From Agapetus fuscipes (lineage: Eukaryota > Arthropoda > Insecta > Trichoptera > Glossosomatidae), in assembly GCA_951799405.1 (NCBI GenBank), contig OX637336.1, positions 16,783,479 through 16,847,478 on the forward strand: DNA of 64,000 bases, read 5' to 3'. Positions 1 to 10,867 of the stretch are shown piece by piece; the first letter of the stretch is position 1; each line of letters opens with the position of its first letter. The position numbers and the translations under genes were made by a program. The notes under the pieces were generated by a model. That model saw only the letters and a list, made by a program, of their open reading frames with translations. It was not told the DNA's origin and did not search any database.

Positions 1-82
1 GTATTAAAGAGGGATTTACCCGAAAATCAAATACAGTATTGTATACGCGCTCAGTAAAACTGTCAAATGCCTGCCCTTTACT

Positions 83-2068
83 TAATCTAATCTAATCTAA
101 TCTAAGTTGCAAGGATATGTTACATTGAAGATTCACATTACATGCATTCTCACAACCAGACACGTACAAGTTCGCGCTTGCACATGCCTCATGTGAACCT
201 ACAACATAAAAATCAAATCTCAAATGGACATACACCCTGCAACTCTTGCCGTCCTTCCCTGAGACAGGGGTGACATTGGCAAAGTGAACCATTTTTACAG
301 CATGGGTGGTCAGCCGCATACCAACCTATAAGTCAAGGAACACACACACACGACAAATTACATTTTATACATCATTAAATAATAATATTCAAATACAAAA
401 TATCCATTTACAAACAAAAACAAATTCCAATTTAATAAACCCTATTCGCCAACATTACAGATCAACCGCCATTTCTTTCTGTCCTTACATACTTCTTTCA
501 TTTCCTCCAGAGTCATAACCTTCTTCATACAAGCTCTTCTTTTATTATGACTCTGGATATTCCATTCATTCGCAATTTCGGATATTTGGTCCATCCATAC
601 CTTTCTCGGTCTTCCTCTACTACGACATCCATCTATTCTAGCAACATATACTTTCTTCGTCAGTCTTTCCTCATTCATTCTCTCCATATGCCCAAACCAT
701 CTTAACAAACTTCTTTTAATCTTCACTTTCACACTTTCTCTTGCACCACATTCTTCTCTTACAAAATCATTCCTCACCCTGTCACTCCGTTTTTTCCCAA
801 TCATACTTCTTAGAAAGTCCATTTCAACAGTATGGACTTTACTAATTTCACTTTCATTCACCGTCCAGGCCTCGCTTCCATACATCAAGGTGGGTAAAAG
901 TATGCCACTGCGTACCGCCAATCGAGCATTTTTTGATATGTTTTGATTTTTGGCGATACAAGCTGTGGCACCCAGTACACACCTGCCCTTCATTACTCTT
1001 CTTTCAAATTCACCGGTCATTCTTCCATCTTTTTCAAACTTACTTCCCAGGTATACAAACTCATTTACGACATCAACATTCATTCCATTAATTTTAAATT
1101 CATAATTCATACTTTCATCATCTCTTTCAAAAATCAATACTTTCGTCTTACTTGCATTCAACTTCAGATGGTTACCTAACAAAGCTTCATTCAATCTAGA
1201 GAGCATTGTTTGCAATTCTACTGCTGAATCAGATACAAGAACTGCATCATCTGCATACAGTAGAACACTCACTTTGCTCTCTCCTATCATCAATCCACAA
1301 TCATTAAGTCTAGCATCTCTGACACACTTGTCCATGACTATGTTAAATAGCCATGGACTCATCACACATCCTTGCCTCACACCCTTATAAACTTCAAACC
1401 ACTCGCTATACTCACCATCAATACGAACACATGCCTTACTATTTTCATAGTTGGCATGCACCGCACCTAGGAGAGCCCCATTCACTCCGTATGCTTTCAA
1501 AACATCCCATAACATACCTCTGTCTACTGAGTCAAAAGCCTTTTCCAGATCTACAAAGGCCGTGAACAGCTTCCGCCTCACCGACAATTGTTTTTCAACA
1601 AGTTGTCGTAGAGTAAAAATCTGATCAACACAGCCTCTACCGGCCATAAAGCCGGACTGTATATCGGAAACCCTTTCACTAGTAGTCAGAATCACATTTT
1701 TTATAATCACCTTACAGAAGACTTTTCCTGGTATACTGAGTAGACTGATTGGTCTGAAGTTCTGACAGTCTTTTTTGTCCCCTTTACCTTTGTAAATGGG
1801 AACAATGACTGCCTTCCTCCAATCCATCGGTACTACTCCTGCATTCACACAAAGCTTACATAATTCGTACATCCAATCTATCACGCATTCACCTCCTGCT
1901 TTCAACATTTCACCATTTATTCCATCAAACCCAGCAGACTTTCCATTCTTCAAACATTCAATAGATACTTTTATTTCTTCTTTCAAAATCCTAAATTCAT
2001 TCTCTTCTGTCATTTTTCTAAACAAATTTCTTTCGCCCCGACCAAAAATCCCTTCAACTATTGGTAAC
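83..2068 (-). mobile_element. RTE-1 LINE, 5'-truncated copy with RT frame and full 3' end
   Basis: This non-LTR retrotransposon copy reads on the minus strand. It starts inside the reverse transcriptase frame near 2068, continues through the stop at 442, a short AT-rich 3' UTR (about 345-441), and the roughly 250-bp 3' module that recurs all over the window. It ends at a tail of short TTAGA units (plus strand TCTAA, 83-105). Upstream of 2068 the minus strand has two adjacent stop codons, so the endonuclease half is missing. The same order (RT end, UTR, 3' module, TTAGA tail) is seen again on the plus strand near 37.35-38.14 kb, which shows that the module belongs to this LINE. The short simple-repeat tail is typical of the RTE clade. 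Confidence 0.88.
442..2067 (-). CDS. RTE-clade reverse transcriptase (C-terminal part of the ORF), uninterrupted
   Basis: This is the reverse transcriptase and C-terminal region of a LINE polyprotein, which copies the element's RNA at a nicked target site. About 540 codons are open without a stop. Counting from the first alternative start codon at 2025, the motif YADDAVLV lies at residues 257-264 and holds the catalytic Asp pair. The upstream motif FVDLEKAFDSVD carries the first catalytic Asp, and PISLLSIPGKVF and VRQGCVMSPWLFN are also standard RT blocks. The C-terminal part has the RTE-like string WFGHMERM and a basic GRPRKVWMDQI segment. No endonuclease domain is present, so the frame is 5'-truncated and there is no natural start codon. 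The lack of stops suggests a fairly young copy. The product cannot mobilise itself. Confidence 0.88.
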   Translation of the reverse strand, partial: LPIVEGIFGRGERNLFRKMTEENEFRILKEEIKVSIECLKNGKSAGFDGINGEMLKAGGECVIDWMYELCKLCVNAGVVPMDWRKAVIVPIYKGKGDKKDCQNFRPISLLSIPGKVFCKVIIKNVILTTSERVSDIQSGFMAGRGCVDQIFTLRQLVEKQLSVRRKLFTAFVDLEKAFDSVDRGMLWDVLKAYGVNGALLGAVHANYENSKACVRIDGEYSEWFEVYKGVRQGCVMSPWLFNIVMDKCVRDARLNDCGLMIGESKVSVLLYADDAVLVSDSAVELQTMLSRLNEALLGNHLKLNASKTKVLIFERDDESMNYEFKINGMNVDVVNEFVYLGSKFEKDGRMTGEFERRVMKGRCVLGATACIAKNQNISKNARLAVRSGILLPTLMYGSEAWTVNESEISKVHTVEMDFLRSMIGKKRSDRVRNDFVREECGARESVKVKIKRSLLRWFGHMERMNEERLTKKVYVARIDGCRSRGRPRKVWMDQISEIANEWNIQSHNKRRACMKKVMTLEEMKEVCKDRKKWRLICNVGE

Positions 2069-2099
2069 TACTATTGGTCAACTTAAGTATCAACTATTG

Positions 2100-3700
2100 G
2101 CTTATTTACCCTCTGCTTGGGTTCAACCGCTGTACATCTAGATTATTCTAATTGAGAGATCGCCTGCGATAGTACCTGTATTGAGTTTCACCCTGAATCA
2201 CATTCCTACGCCTGCTAGGTTCCCTATTCCCCATACTTTACACTAGCCGCCCCATGCTCCTGCACTAGCTGCCCCATGCTCCTGCACTAGCTGCCCCATG
2301 CTCCTATATGCCAGCACGGCTACTGCGTTTACGCATTTAATTGCATTGATTTGTTGCGTTCAGTGTAATCGGTGCACACGTACAAGGGATGCGAATTGAG
2401 AAATGAGACTGGTTTATTATTTTTATTTTACGAAAAACAAGAACACACATGATTAATATTAGAAATGATGTAAATATTCAAAGTTTAAGGCCAATTATAG
2501 TTTCTCACCTTGCAGCGCCTCACGACAGAACCAAGAACCCAAGCAACACCTCTGCGTCACAAATAGTTGGCGACATGTTGAGGTGATGATTTAAATTAAT
2601 TAGTAAATTATTCTAATACACAGTTTCATTCCGTTCTATCTCCTGATAACTAGAAGCATGGCATAGTAAACAAGGTACCAAAATAATGTTTGACAACCTC
2701 ATATTCGTACACAGGGTGGCAGATTTTCATTCTATGATGTATCATAAAACAGAGTCAGTGGAATTGGTATTTTATTATGTTATCGATAGGCACAACAAGA
2801 ATACGACAAAATAAAAATAATCTAAATCTCACTAGTCCTGTGACTATACCGACACTCCTCGTTCAGTAGTGAAAATGTGATTTTCGTTAAACACCCTGGG
2901 GTCCTGAGGGGGGGGAGGCCGACCATGGCTGCATACAATGCAAGGGAGGGTTGCTAAGGGTAGGCCAAGAATTAACTCGCATAATAGGGGATCCAAACAC
3001 CACCATACAAGCTGGTTCACATCGCCTCAAACATTCAGGGTCTACAATGCACGCGTTTACTGAAAACGTTCTTATTCATCTCCTTGTGTCCTGTCAGACC
3101 CCCTGAAAGTTCCGATAAGGGTGGCCAGTAACTCTGCAGATGATTATGGTGATTTGCAGAGAACCGTTTCGTAACTACGTTGTCACGGCAAAAATGTTGG
3201 ACTTCATATTTTGCTCGAAGGCGCTGTTCGTGGCGCTGACGTGGTAGCGATTTGTGTCCAAACATAAGGTTTAGTAGGATTTTTTTATCTGTAGTTTTCT
3301 TTCGCAAGCGCTAGCAAGCTCGTAACGAGATGAATTGGTTTCGTGGAATGGAACATAGGGATTTGAATTTGAATTAAAAAAATGAAAACAGAAGAAGACA
3401 AAAAAGAGAGGCTTCCCTGGCTTCAGAGCCACAAGCATGTGAATTGGGTTGTAATCAATATTGCTGTGGTTTATTATATACTCGTATTAGGTACATTGTG
3501 GATAAATAAAAGTGTTTATAAAGTTTTTGGTTCATTATCCTCTTTGTAAGTGATATGGTTCCTGGCGCTCTGCACTCAAGCAAAGTCATAATCCGCGATG
3601 AAGAATTCTTCAGAGCACGACCAAACACCTCATTGAAAATCCTTATAAAATAAATAAAGAAAAACCCTTTCATTTTGGCGCCCAAGCTCCTACTTGTAAT
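2100..3700. other. Region without a recognised gene; 22-bp tandem repeat inside
   Basis: No convincing coding sequence is seen. A 22-bp unit beginning CYGCCCCATGCTCC occurs at 2247-2268 and 2269-2290 with a partial third copy to 2306. A string at 2510-2570 (CTTGCAGCGCCTCACGACAG) recurs at 28,705, so it is part of a dispersed repeat. A short stretch near 3110-3150 resembles the 3' end of RTE-2. Short minus-strand frames at 3035-3307 and 3455-3709 show no recognisable motif. Confidence 0.5.
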
Positions 3701-3702
3701 GA

Positions 3703-3840
3703 TATGCAAAGTGTAAGGAATTTAGCAGAATGGCGCTTCTGCACTCTTTTATTTACCTGAGTGTTCTTCTCTATGCAAAGTGTAAGGAATTTAGCAGAAT
3801 GGTGCTTCTGCACTCTTTTATTTACCTGAGTGTTCTTTTC
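3703..3840. repeat. 69-bp direct tandem duplication (two units)
   Basis: Units 3703-3771 and 3772-3840 both begin TATGCAAAGTGTAAGGAA and differ at only a few positions, for example GGCGCTTC versus GGTGCTTC. This is a local tandem duplication with no coding potential seen. Confidence 0.9.
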
Positions 3841-4100
3841 TTCTTCTTACTCTTAAGATTCCGTCATTCGTGATCTTGCTCATTTCACCATTGAAAAGGA
3901 AGTCTTTTCTGTCTCGGGCAATAGTTGTGGAGACTTTGCAGAGGTTCTGGCCACGAGGAAGGGAAACATCACACAGTAACAGTTAGAGTAACGTTCTCTG
4001 AAACTATAAAAGACAGCCTACAAATTTTTCAACTTTTTTGTGTGAACAAAAAGGAATATACGAGTAAAATGAATTGAAAGACATGAAAATGAGGGATGTT

Positions 4101-4560
4101 TCTTGACTTATATGTTGATATGAAGCTTACCCCCCATACACTGAAAAATGGTTTAGCTTTGCCAATGTCACCCTAGTTTCAGGGGAGGGTAGGTAAGGGT
4201 TGAGATTAGGTTTTTATGTTTTAAGTTTGTAAGCAGCATGTCGCACGTTTAATAATAAAGAGCAATAACTCAAAAAACAAGAATGTTGGGAAATCACGTT
4301 TGAAAGTCAGACAACCAGTACAACTTGTATGGGATGAAAAAGGCGTCCAATGTTTTATCTCGGTCATATTCGTCCAGAACGGCTGTCGCATTCTACCTAT
4401 TCTTCTCGCATTGTTCTTGCGTTTTATTACAAAATCTCGATTTTCCAAATTTTTTTAGTTATTGCTCTTTATTATTAAGCGTGCGATGTGTCACTTATAC
4501 ATGTTTGCTTGTAAAAAATGCATTTACACGAATATTAAATGTGATATATCTGCTTTAGGG
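4101..4560 (+). repeat. RTE-1 3' module, split by a MITE
   Basis: The left part (4101-4240) starts TCTTGACTTATATG and carries GCCAATGTCACCCT. The right part (4487-4558) carries TGTTTGCTTGT and AAATGCATTT, which normally follow directly. The two halves are separated by the inverted-repeat element at 4241-4486. Confidence 0.75.
4241..4486. mobile_element. MITE with about 31-bp terminal inverted repeats
   Basis: The left end TCGCACGTTTAATAATAAAG is mirrored by the right end (read on minus) TCGCACGCTTAATAATAAAG, and the match continues into GAGCAATAACT. The element is 246 bp, with a non-repetitive middle and no transposase. It interrupts an RTE-1 tail, so it is the younger insertion. No clear TSD longer than 2 bp is visible, so I leave the superfamily open. 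Confidence 0.75.
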
Positions 4561-4942
4561 ATTTTGTAGAGATCCAAGCTGCAGGTAGTGGAAAGGTGAC
4601 ATATTTAAAGTAACAGCTATATTGCGGAACATATTTATTTGTACAGATACGGTTGGTTCGTGGACGAGCCTTTATCTAATTGAGGGTAGTTTCGGGATTG
4701 ACGTACAGCGGTTTCAGATCATAAATCATGAGGGGGCGGCTCGCTGTAACCAAAAACGACTCTCCTGTTGCCCCAGGGTGCATACATGTGAATGCCAGCC
4801 CCATACGCTGCGCACACACATGCTGCAAGCAGCGTAGCTATATACTACGGGTTACCATGTAATGGAGTATTTAATATTCATTAATTTAACATAAAGGCTT
4901 GTATCAAAAGTCTGGTTTCACGAAATTGCTATTAAATTGTTT

Positions 4943-5480
4943 GATCATTAGCTCAGTTAGTAAAGTGTTTGCATTCCATGCCGAGAACTCGGGTTCGAAC
5001 CCTACCGAAGGAGGATGTCAGAAATGATTTCCCGTTTCGGTGTTTTATATTTCAAAACAGTAATAATATAAGGATGATTTATTTGGTGAGCGCTGTTTTT
5101 GTGTGAATCACACCTCAAGAGTTCTCTGCGAGCTTAGCCGTCACTGTAGAAAGCGCCAATTCTAACGCAAGGCTCAGTTGCAGTAAGGCTGTATGGACCT
5201 CTGGTGACCGGTCTTTGGTAAAGGTTTATGAATTTCTCAACCCAGCGAAGAGCATATTTGAAAATAAAAATGATATATTTTTTTGTGCTCTGCCGGGATT
5301 CGAACCCACAACCTTCCATTTACGAGTTTTTATTTTCCACTAGACTACGGACCGGTAAAAACCAAAAAAAAAATACCGGCAAGGCTTACGTACCAGCCCC
5401 CACGGGAGCTGGAAAAACCCCACTTCAACTGAAGTGGTTATCGTCAGGGCGGTTTCCTTATCTGTATAAATAAATAGGTT
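4943..5480 (+). mobile_element. SINE-A (tRNA-derived), split by a SINE-B
   Basis: The head at about 4943-5050 has a tRNA-like internal promoter: box A-like TTAGCTCAGTTAGTAAAG and box B-like GGGTTCGAACCC. The body string GATTTCCCGTTTCGGTGTTT follows. After the nested SINE-B (5069-5356) the body resumes with TACCGGCAAGGCTTACGT and CACTTCAACTGAAGTGG, and reaches about 5480. SINEs are transcribed by RNA polymerase III and moved by a LINE. Confidence 0.8.
5069..5356 (-). mobile_element. SINE-B, near full length, nested in SINE-A
   Basis: Read on minus, it begins ACCGGTCCGTAGTCTAGTGG (tRNA-like box A) and has GGTTCGAATCCC (box B) about 50 bases on. The body has TTTGTGCTC, CTCTTCGCTGGGTTGAG and a stretch about GACCGGTCACC. 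It ends with TTGAGGTGTGATTCACAC and GCGCTCACCAAATAAATC, followed by a short TTATTA-type tail. Its insertion splits SINE-A. Confidence 0.85.
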
Positions 5481-5963
5481 CCAGTAACCATATTTTAGTT
5501 CCAACTATTACAAAACAGCGATATGAAAAATCTGAGGAAATTACTTACAAAACCACACGTAAGCCTTACTAAGTAAATATTAGATGTCTGCCTCACAGCG
5601 GACCCCCTGATTTTTTTATTATTTTTCTCATGCACACAGGTTTTCGTTGGTGTCTTGTGTAATCACCGCCGCTATCGATTCCCATCTAACAGTACCACAA
5701 GTATAAAACTCTACGTTCAAACTCAACTACGGCGTTATCCAAAAAAATGTATCGAAACTGAACTAGTGCCTGTAGTGAACGATTCAGTTTCTATATATTT
5801 TAGTATCACGCTATTAGTGAGTTTGGATGTGAAGGTTTATGCTAGGGGTGGTGTAGTTACATTGCCTCTATAACCACCCAGGCTTACCAGCCAGATAAGC
5901 CGGGATAAGGCACACTGAAAATGGGGAGCCCCTGTAAGGGCATACTGCAATACGATTCAATAC

Positions 5964-6167
5964 TGTTATGATTTTACTGGGTTCATTATAATTTAATAAA
6001 AAACGTGGTTATTTATTTTGCACAATTTATTTAAGATTCGGTTCACATACAGAGTCACCTTTACACCTACGCACTCATCCAAAACATCTAGAAAACACAA
6101 TATCATAGACTCACCCAGACGCAACTCACACCAACTCACACGGACATACAATTACACACTCTTAACA
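5964..6167 (-). mobile_element. Small solo LTR related to the LTR-X family
   Basis: It runs from TGTTATGATT to CTCTTAACA, with the family string GGGTTCATT near the left end and GGTTCACATACAGAGTCA inside. Flanks are ATAC on the left and ATAT on the right, a probable decayed 4-bp TSD. The layout matches the reverse-oriented solo LTRs at 16,056 and 32,464. No internal region follows. Confidence 0.55.
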
Positions 6168-6244
6168 ATATATGCATTCTTATAAACTGTATTAAAAAAA
6201 CTTTGGTTTATTTGTTTGGTACAAAATTTTTGTGTGTGTCACAC

Positions 6245-6877
6245 TGTTATGTTTAGATTGAAAGGTATCTTCAGGATACTTACATCCGGCTAGCTCTCAT
6301 CAGCATCACTCTCAGGGCGTGGGGTTCTTTCTTTGGCATTGCTTACTTGTATCCTGGGAAGGGTTTTATAATTAAAAGATAAGTTTGGCATGAACAAATA
6401 AGGGTTTATTACTGTACTAATATGGGGGGAAAAGGGGAAATAAGGGATTGGCCAGACCTACAGGTTGTCACTAGAACACTCCCTATTCCGTTGGCTGGAG
6501 TTCTAAACGGAAGGCCTGGGGCAGCGCCCCAGGCTAGCGGTGGTTCACAAGGCGGACGCCTCCACACGTTGGAGCCCCTGGGTGGGCGCTCCTATGCCTC
6601 TGGTCCACAAGGCGGGTGCCTTGCTGGCAGGAAATCCAAGTAGATGGGGGGGGGGAGGGAGCTCCATCGTAGTGCCCCCTCTTGCACCGCTTGGTGCTTG
6701 GTCGCTAACGTCTGACTCACTTCACATCTCGCCGGGAACTAACGATGAACTCACGAGCGTGGGCCGATTGATTCGCACGGCGCAGTTCGGCCGTTTCCGT
6801 GACCGTTCGGCCCACAAACACACATTGCACACTTCGGGATTGTTTCTTTATAATATGTTATTTAAAATAACATAACA
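6245..6877 (-). repeat. LTR-Y 3' LTR
   Basis: It starts TGTTATGTTTAGATTG and ends AAATAACATAACA. It contains a GC-rich middle with long open frames that are by-products of composition. Compared with the other LTR it differs at about five places, including one G in the poly-G run near 6650. Confidence 0.92.
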
Positions 6878-7249
6878 TTCCTCTTTCTCACAAAAATAAA
6901 GAAAGAAAACCAGGAGCAACACAACAGTCTTCACACACAACACCAGGTCTTTGGCCATTAAGAAAATTGAAAATTTTATGGGAACACAAAAAGGAAAAGG
7001 GGATTTACAGGAACATCCTTCTGTCCTATCAACACACCAGAAAGAAGGAAGAAGAAAACTGGTGGCTGTGAGAATTATCGATTTGGTTTGGGAAATTTCA
7101 AGGTGGTTCCAATAACCGACAAGACGCGGATTAAAAGCGATCTTGTAACAAGGCCTTTTTTCTTCACCAAAACATGTCGAAAACTCTAAACAATAAATAA
7201 TAATCACAGCAATCAAAACATATTTTACACTGGTACTTATATTAACCAA
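6848..7249 (-). CDS. Uncharacterised 133-codon frame inside LTR-Y
   Basis: It reads in the same direction as LTR-Y, near its 3' end, and stops inside the 3' LTR. A hydrophobic N-terminus (YVLIAVIIIYCLEFSTCFG) resembles a signal peptide or signal anchor. A middle segment is cysteine-rich (GCSCKSPFPFCVP), and a second hydrophobic stretch lies near the C-terminus (VVLLLVFFLYFC). The location and two hydrophobic ends recall an envelope-like or captured secreted protein, but I recognise no family. It may equally be a chance frame. The listed start may be a non-ATG codon. No homology claim is made. Confidence 0.3.
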   Translation of the reverse strand: MVNISTSVKYVLIAVIIIYCLEFSTCFGEEKRPCYKIAFNPRLVGYWNHLEISQTKSIILTATSFLLPSFWCVDRTEGCSCKSPFPFCVPIKFSIFLMAKDLVLCVKTVVLLLVFFLYFCEKEECYVILNNIL

Positions 7250-9090
7250 GTCATAACTCGTTACAGGAGTCGACTATTATATAACAATAAGTTCTGAGCT
7301 GAATACAAAAAAAATTACATATAGAGACAACATCCAAGACTCGCTCAAAATATTTAATATGTTAGTGCGTAAAATCCACTACGAACTCACTCGAAAAAAG
7401 AGTGGAACATTCCATATAAAACATCTTAAAGTGATAATGGAATACACAAACAAAATATTACAAATACACCAGCTCTTTCGAGCCTCAAACACGTCTGTTC
7501 TCACAGACATTTTCCCCCTTCGACAAAATGAACAAGGCTTTAAGTGTCATCTTATACACAAAAGTGCATATCAGATCCCAGATTTACGAAACGTAACATC
7601 TCAAGAAAATGCGCTCCCTTTTCCAAGAAAAAGGCCAGCATTTCTTCCCCTTACATCAATTTCCACTCAAAGCAGTGATAATTTCATCCCTACATCAACA
7701 TACCGTGGAAAATCCACACACGGACCTACGAAAGTAGAATCCCGGAAAACGGCTTCCTTTGCCCAAAGGACCACATTCTCCCACTTTTTCTCGGTGGCGC
7801 CACTTCATTTTTTAGAAGAATAAAGAAACTTCATTATTCAATCTTTTTCCAAAGGGTTAATTCGGAAAACCACTGAAATTTTACATAAAAAAACTTTAGA
7901 AGATATTTACATACATAAAAACAAGTGTAGTCAATCAATCCTAATTCTAACTAAATTACTTATTTGTACACTATAAAACAAAATTCCTCCGATGTTTTTT
8001 TGAGAACCGTTCAAGTTTAAATCTCCAAGTGACCCGTATATCAGTCAAACATCGCACAAAAGTGATATGCTATTGGCTTGCAAGAAATAAAACCATCGTA
8101 AATATTAAACTAAAATGAATCCTAAGCTATGTACCTTTTTACAAAAATTACAATCCTCTATCGTTTTTTGAGGGTTCTTGGAACGATTTCAATGTTCCCT
8201 GACAACACACAAAAGTACCTAAAGCTAATATATAAAATTATTTACAAATGGCAGCCAACAGAATAGCCATAGTTCGTAGTAAATTTCCGAAAGGACCTAA
8301 TCACCAGTTTACCCCGAAAAAAAATATATATATTTTAAAATGTTTTTGAGAATAGCACATTAAAAAAACCAAATGGGGGAAAAAAAACATCATGAATTAC
8401 CAAACACTTAATCCTCACATTAAATAAGATACTTCTGAGAATCCTTTAATGTGGAAAAAAGTTTGTTAAAAGCTTTTATGAAAAAAACATAAAGTGAAAG
8501 TTTATTTGCCTAGCAACAAATAATGCATCAATTTCAAGGTAGGTACTTATGTAAAATAAACAAAGCTAGATTTCTGTGAAAAAAAAAAAAAATAAAACAA
8601 AATAATGATGCTTTCTCAAATGAATTCTCAAAAATGCATGTACATTTTATTGATATTAAAATTTCACAGAATTTTAAATCGTCAAAGTACATTTACGCAA
8701 ATGCAAAAAACAAAAAGGAAGCGAACAAAATAGTGTTAAAATCAAAATAGACAGAAATACTAAATGTTGAAGAAAAAATTAAATTTGGCGTAAAAAATTA
8801 AAATATGACGAGGTTTCTTAGCAAATGATACAAGATTTAATGATTTATTTTTCAGGCTTCTCAAAGATTGCATGTCAATTTATATTGATATAAAAATTCT
8901 ATCATAATTTTTAATCGTCAAAAGGACATTAAAGCAAAATGCAAAAGCAATCAAAACAAAAACAATTCATTCCAAAATCAAGGCAAGAAAACATATGACG
9001 TCATAATGAAAGCAAAAAAAAATTACACACAAAAAAAACAGAGCTTCACAAAACAATTCCCAAAATAAAAGTTCGCAATATCGAAAGAAT
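7250..9090. other. LTR-Y interior, no recognised coding sequence
   Basis: This is a mostly A-rich interior. A 154-codon plus-strand frame (7359-7823) runs against the element's orientation and shows no motif. From about 8580 the sequence is low-complexity A-rich. The pattern fits a large retrotransposon derivative that lacks genes. Confidence 0.6.
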
Positions 9091-9107
9091 CCCAGTTGGA
9101 TGCGCCA
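9091..9107 (-). other. LTR-Y primer-binding site
   Basis: The minus strand reads TGGCGCATCCAACTGGG one base after the 5' LTR. The TGG start matches the CCA end of a tRNA. I do not assign the tRNA species. Confidence 0.7.
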
Positions 9108-9108
9108 G

Positions 9109-9740
9109 TGTTATGTTTAGATTAAAAGGTATCTTCAGGATACTTACATCCGGCTAGCTCTCATCAGCATCACTCTCAGGGCGTGGGGTTCTTTCTTTGG
9201 CATTGCTTACTTGTATCCTGGGAAGGGTTTTATAATTAAAAGATAAGTTTGGCATGAACAAATAAGGGTTTATTACTGTACTAATATGGGGGGAAAAGGG
9301 GAAATAAGGGATTGGCCAGACCTACAGGTTGTCACTAGAACACTCCCTATTCCGTTGGCTGGAGTTCTAAACGGAAGGCCTGGGGCAGCGCCCCACGCTC
9401 GCGGTGGTTCACAAGGCGGACGCCTCCACACGTTGGAGCCCCTGGGTGGGCGCTCCTATGCCTCTGGTCCACAAGGCGGGTGCCTTGCTGGCAGGAAATC
9501 CAAGTAGATGGGGGGGGGAGGGAGCTCCATCGTAGTGCCCCCTCTTGCACCGCTTGGTGCTTGGTCGCTAACGTCTGACTCACTTCACATCTCGCCGGGA
9601 ACTAACGATGAACTCACGAGCGTGGGCCGATTGATTCGCACGGCGCAGTTCGGCCGTTTCCGTGACCGTTCGGCCCACAAACACACACTGCACACTTCGG
9701 GATTGTTTCTTTATAATATGTTATTTAAAATAACATAACA
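9109..9740 (-). repeat. LTR-Y 5' LTR
   Basis: This is a near-identical copy of 6245-6877, with the same TGTTATG start and CATAACA end. On the minus strand TTATAAAG lies close to the LTR start and could be a promoter TATA box. Confidence 0.92.
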
Positions 9741-9820
9741 ACACTTCTGGAGCCCTCTACGAGCTTGGTTGCAGCTATTCTGAACAATTTCTTGAGCTGA
9801 ATAAACATCTAGTTTATGAC

Positions 9821-10199
9821 CGGTCCGTAGTCTAGTGGTAACGCTTCGGACTCGTCATGATGATGATGATGAGTTGATGATTTCTTTATAGCGCCGTTTC
9901 GTGATGCAGTCATTCCAAGAGCGCTTAAAATGAAGTAAATAGATGGTCGTGGGTTCGAATCTCAGCGGAGCACAAAACATATACCATTTATATTTTCAAA
10001 TAAACTGTTCGCTGGGCGGGAAAATTCATAAACCTCTACCAAGATCGATCAACAAAAATCCATTCAGCCTTTCAGCAACTTGGTCTTGCTAGAGAATTGG
10101 CGCTTTGTATAGCGACAACCAATCTCGCAAAGGGCTCTTGAGGTGTGATTCACACAAAAACAACGCTCACCAAATAAATCATCCTAATGTTATTATTAT
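9821..10199 (+). mobile_element. SINE-B carrying a roughly 80-bp insertion
   Basis: It starts ACCGGTCCGTAGTCTAGTGG and ends with the family 3' end TTGAGGTGTGATTCACAC plus TTATTATT. Between box A and box B (about 9858-9938) sits extra sequence with a GATGAT run and TTTATAGCGCCGTTTC. The normal SINE sequence resumes at GGTCGTGGGTTCGAATCTC. Confidence 0.85.
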
Positions 10200-10204
10200 T
10201 ACCT

Positions 10205-10515
10205 ATAGGACCGTTCCGTAGTCCAGTGGTAACACTTCGGACCCGTAAATGGAAATTTGTAGATTCAATTCTCAGCGGAGCACAAAAAATATACCATTTG
10301 TATTTTCAAATATGCTCTTCGCTGGGTTGAAAAAATCATAAAACTTTACGAAAGACCGGTCACTAAAGGTCCATCCAGCCTTACAGCAACTTGGTCTTGC
10401 TTGAGAATTGGCGCTTTCTATAGCGACAACCAATCACGCAAAAGGCTCTTGAGGTATGATTCACACAAAAACAGGGCTCACCAAATAAATCATCTTAATG
10501 TTATTATTTTAATAG
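10205..10515 (+). mobile_element. SINE-B, full length
   Basis: The head is GACCGTTCCGTAGTCCAGTG, with a box B-like GATTCAATTCTC (decayed). The body has CTCTTCGCTGGGTTGA and the tail has CTTGAGGTATGATTCACAC followed by TTATTATTTT. It lies directly behind the previous SINE-B, giving a head-to-tail pair. Confidence 0.85.
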
Positions 10516-10867
10516 GCATTGAAATATTAAAACGTAGTTTGGCACGAATCGTTGTATGTCGGCACGTTCCCACCAGATTATCGTGGCTACACGCTCTGTG
10601 CGCTGCTGGTCGCCGCGTAGGCCCCTCTGACACATCACAGCGTCGCTCCCTCCCGCCGCTCAAACATCAACTCTCATTCCCATCCCCGCTCTCTCACTTC
10701 TCACCTTCCACCAACACTTTCATCAATACTACTTATCACACTGCAAGCATTCTAAAAGTGCGAAAAAAATCTGATTTCATCGACTTCAAAGTCCATGGGA
10801 ACTATGGCGGGAATATTCTACACGTTGCCAATTAATGAGATCCGCACTCAAATTGGCATAGACAATA

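Larger units (their letters stand above)
6241..9744 (-). mobile_element. LTR-Y: complete non-autonomous LTR retrotransposon with ACAC TSD
   Basis: Two LTRs (6245-6877 and 9109-9740) of 633 and 632 bp flank a 2.23-kb interior. The element is bordered by ACAC on both sides (6241-6244 and 9741-9744), a 4-bp TSD. Orientation is minus. One base inside the right LTR the minus strand reads TGGCGCATCCAACTGGG, a tRNA primer-binding-site type sequence. Next to the left LTR the minus strand has the purine tract GAGAAAGAGGAA (6878-6889). I see no protease, reverse transcriptase, integrase or zinc-knuckle Gag inside, so this copy must use enzymes from another element. The LTRs differ at only about five positions, so the insertion is recent. 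Confidence 0.9.

Noticed and set aside
83..110. TTAGA runs as telomeric repeats
   Set aside because: The usual insect telomere unit is TTAGG. These TTAGA runs are short and always sit at the 3' end of RTE-1 modules, so they are LINE tails.
6422..6875. GC-rich frames duplicated at 6.4-6.9 and 9.3-9.7 kb as a duplicated gene
   Set aside because: They lie within the two LTRs of LTR-Y, and the similarity is explained by LTR identity. No motif is recognised.
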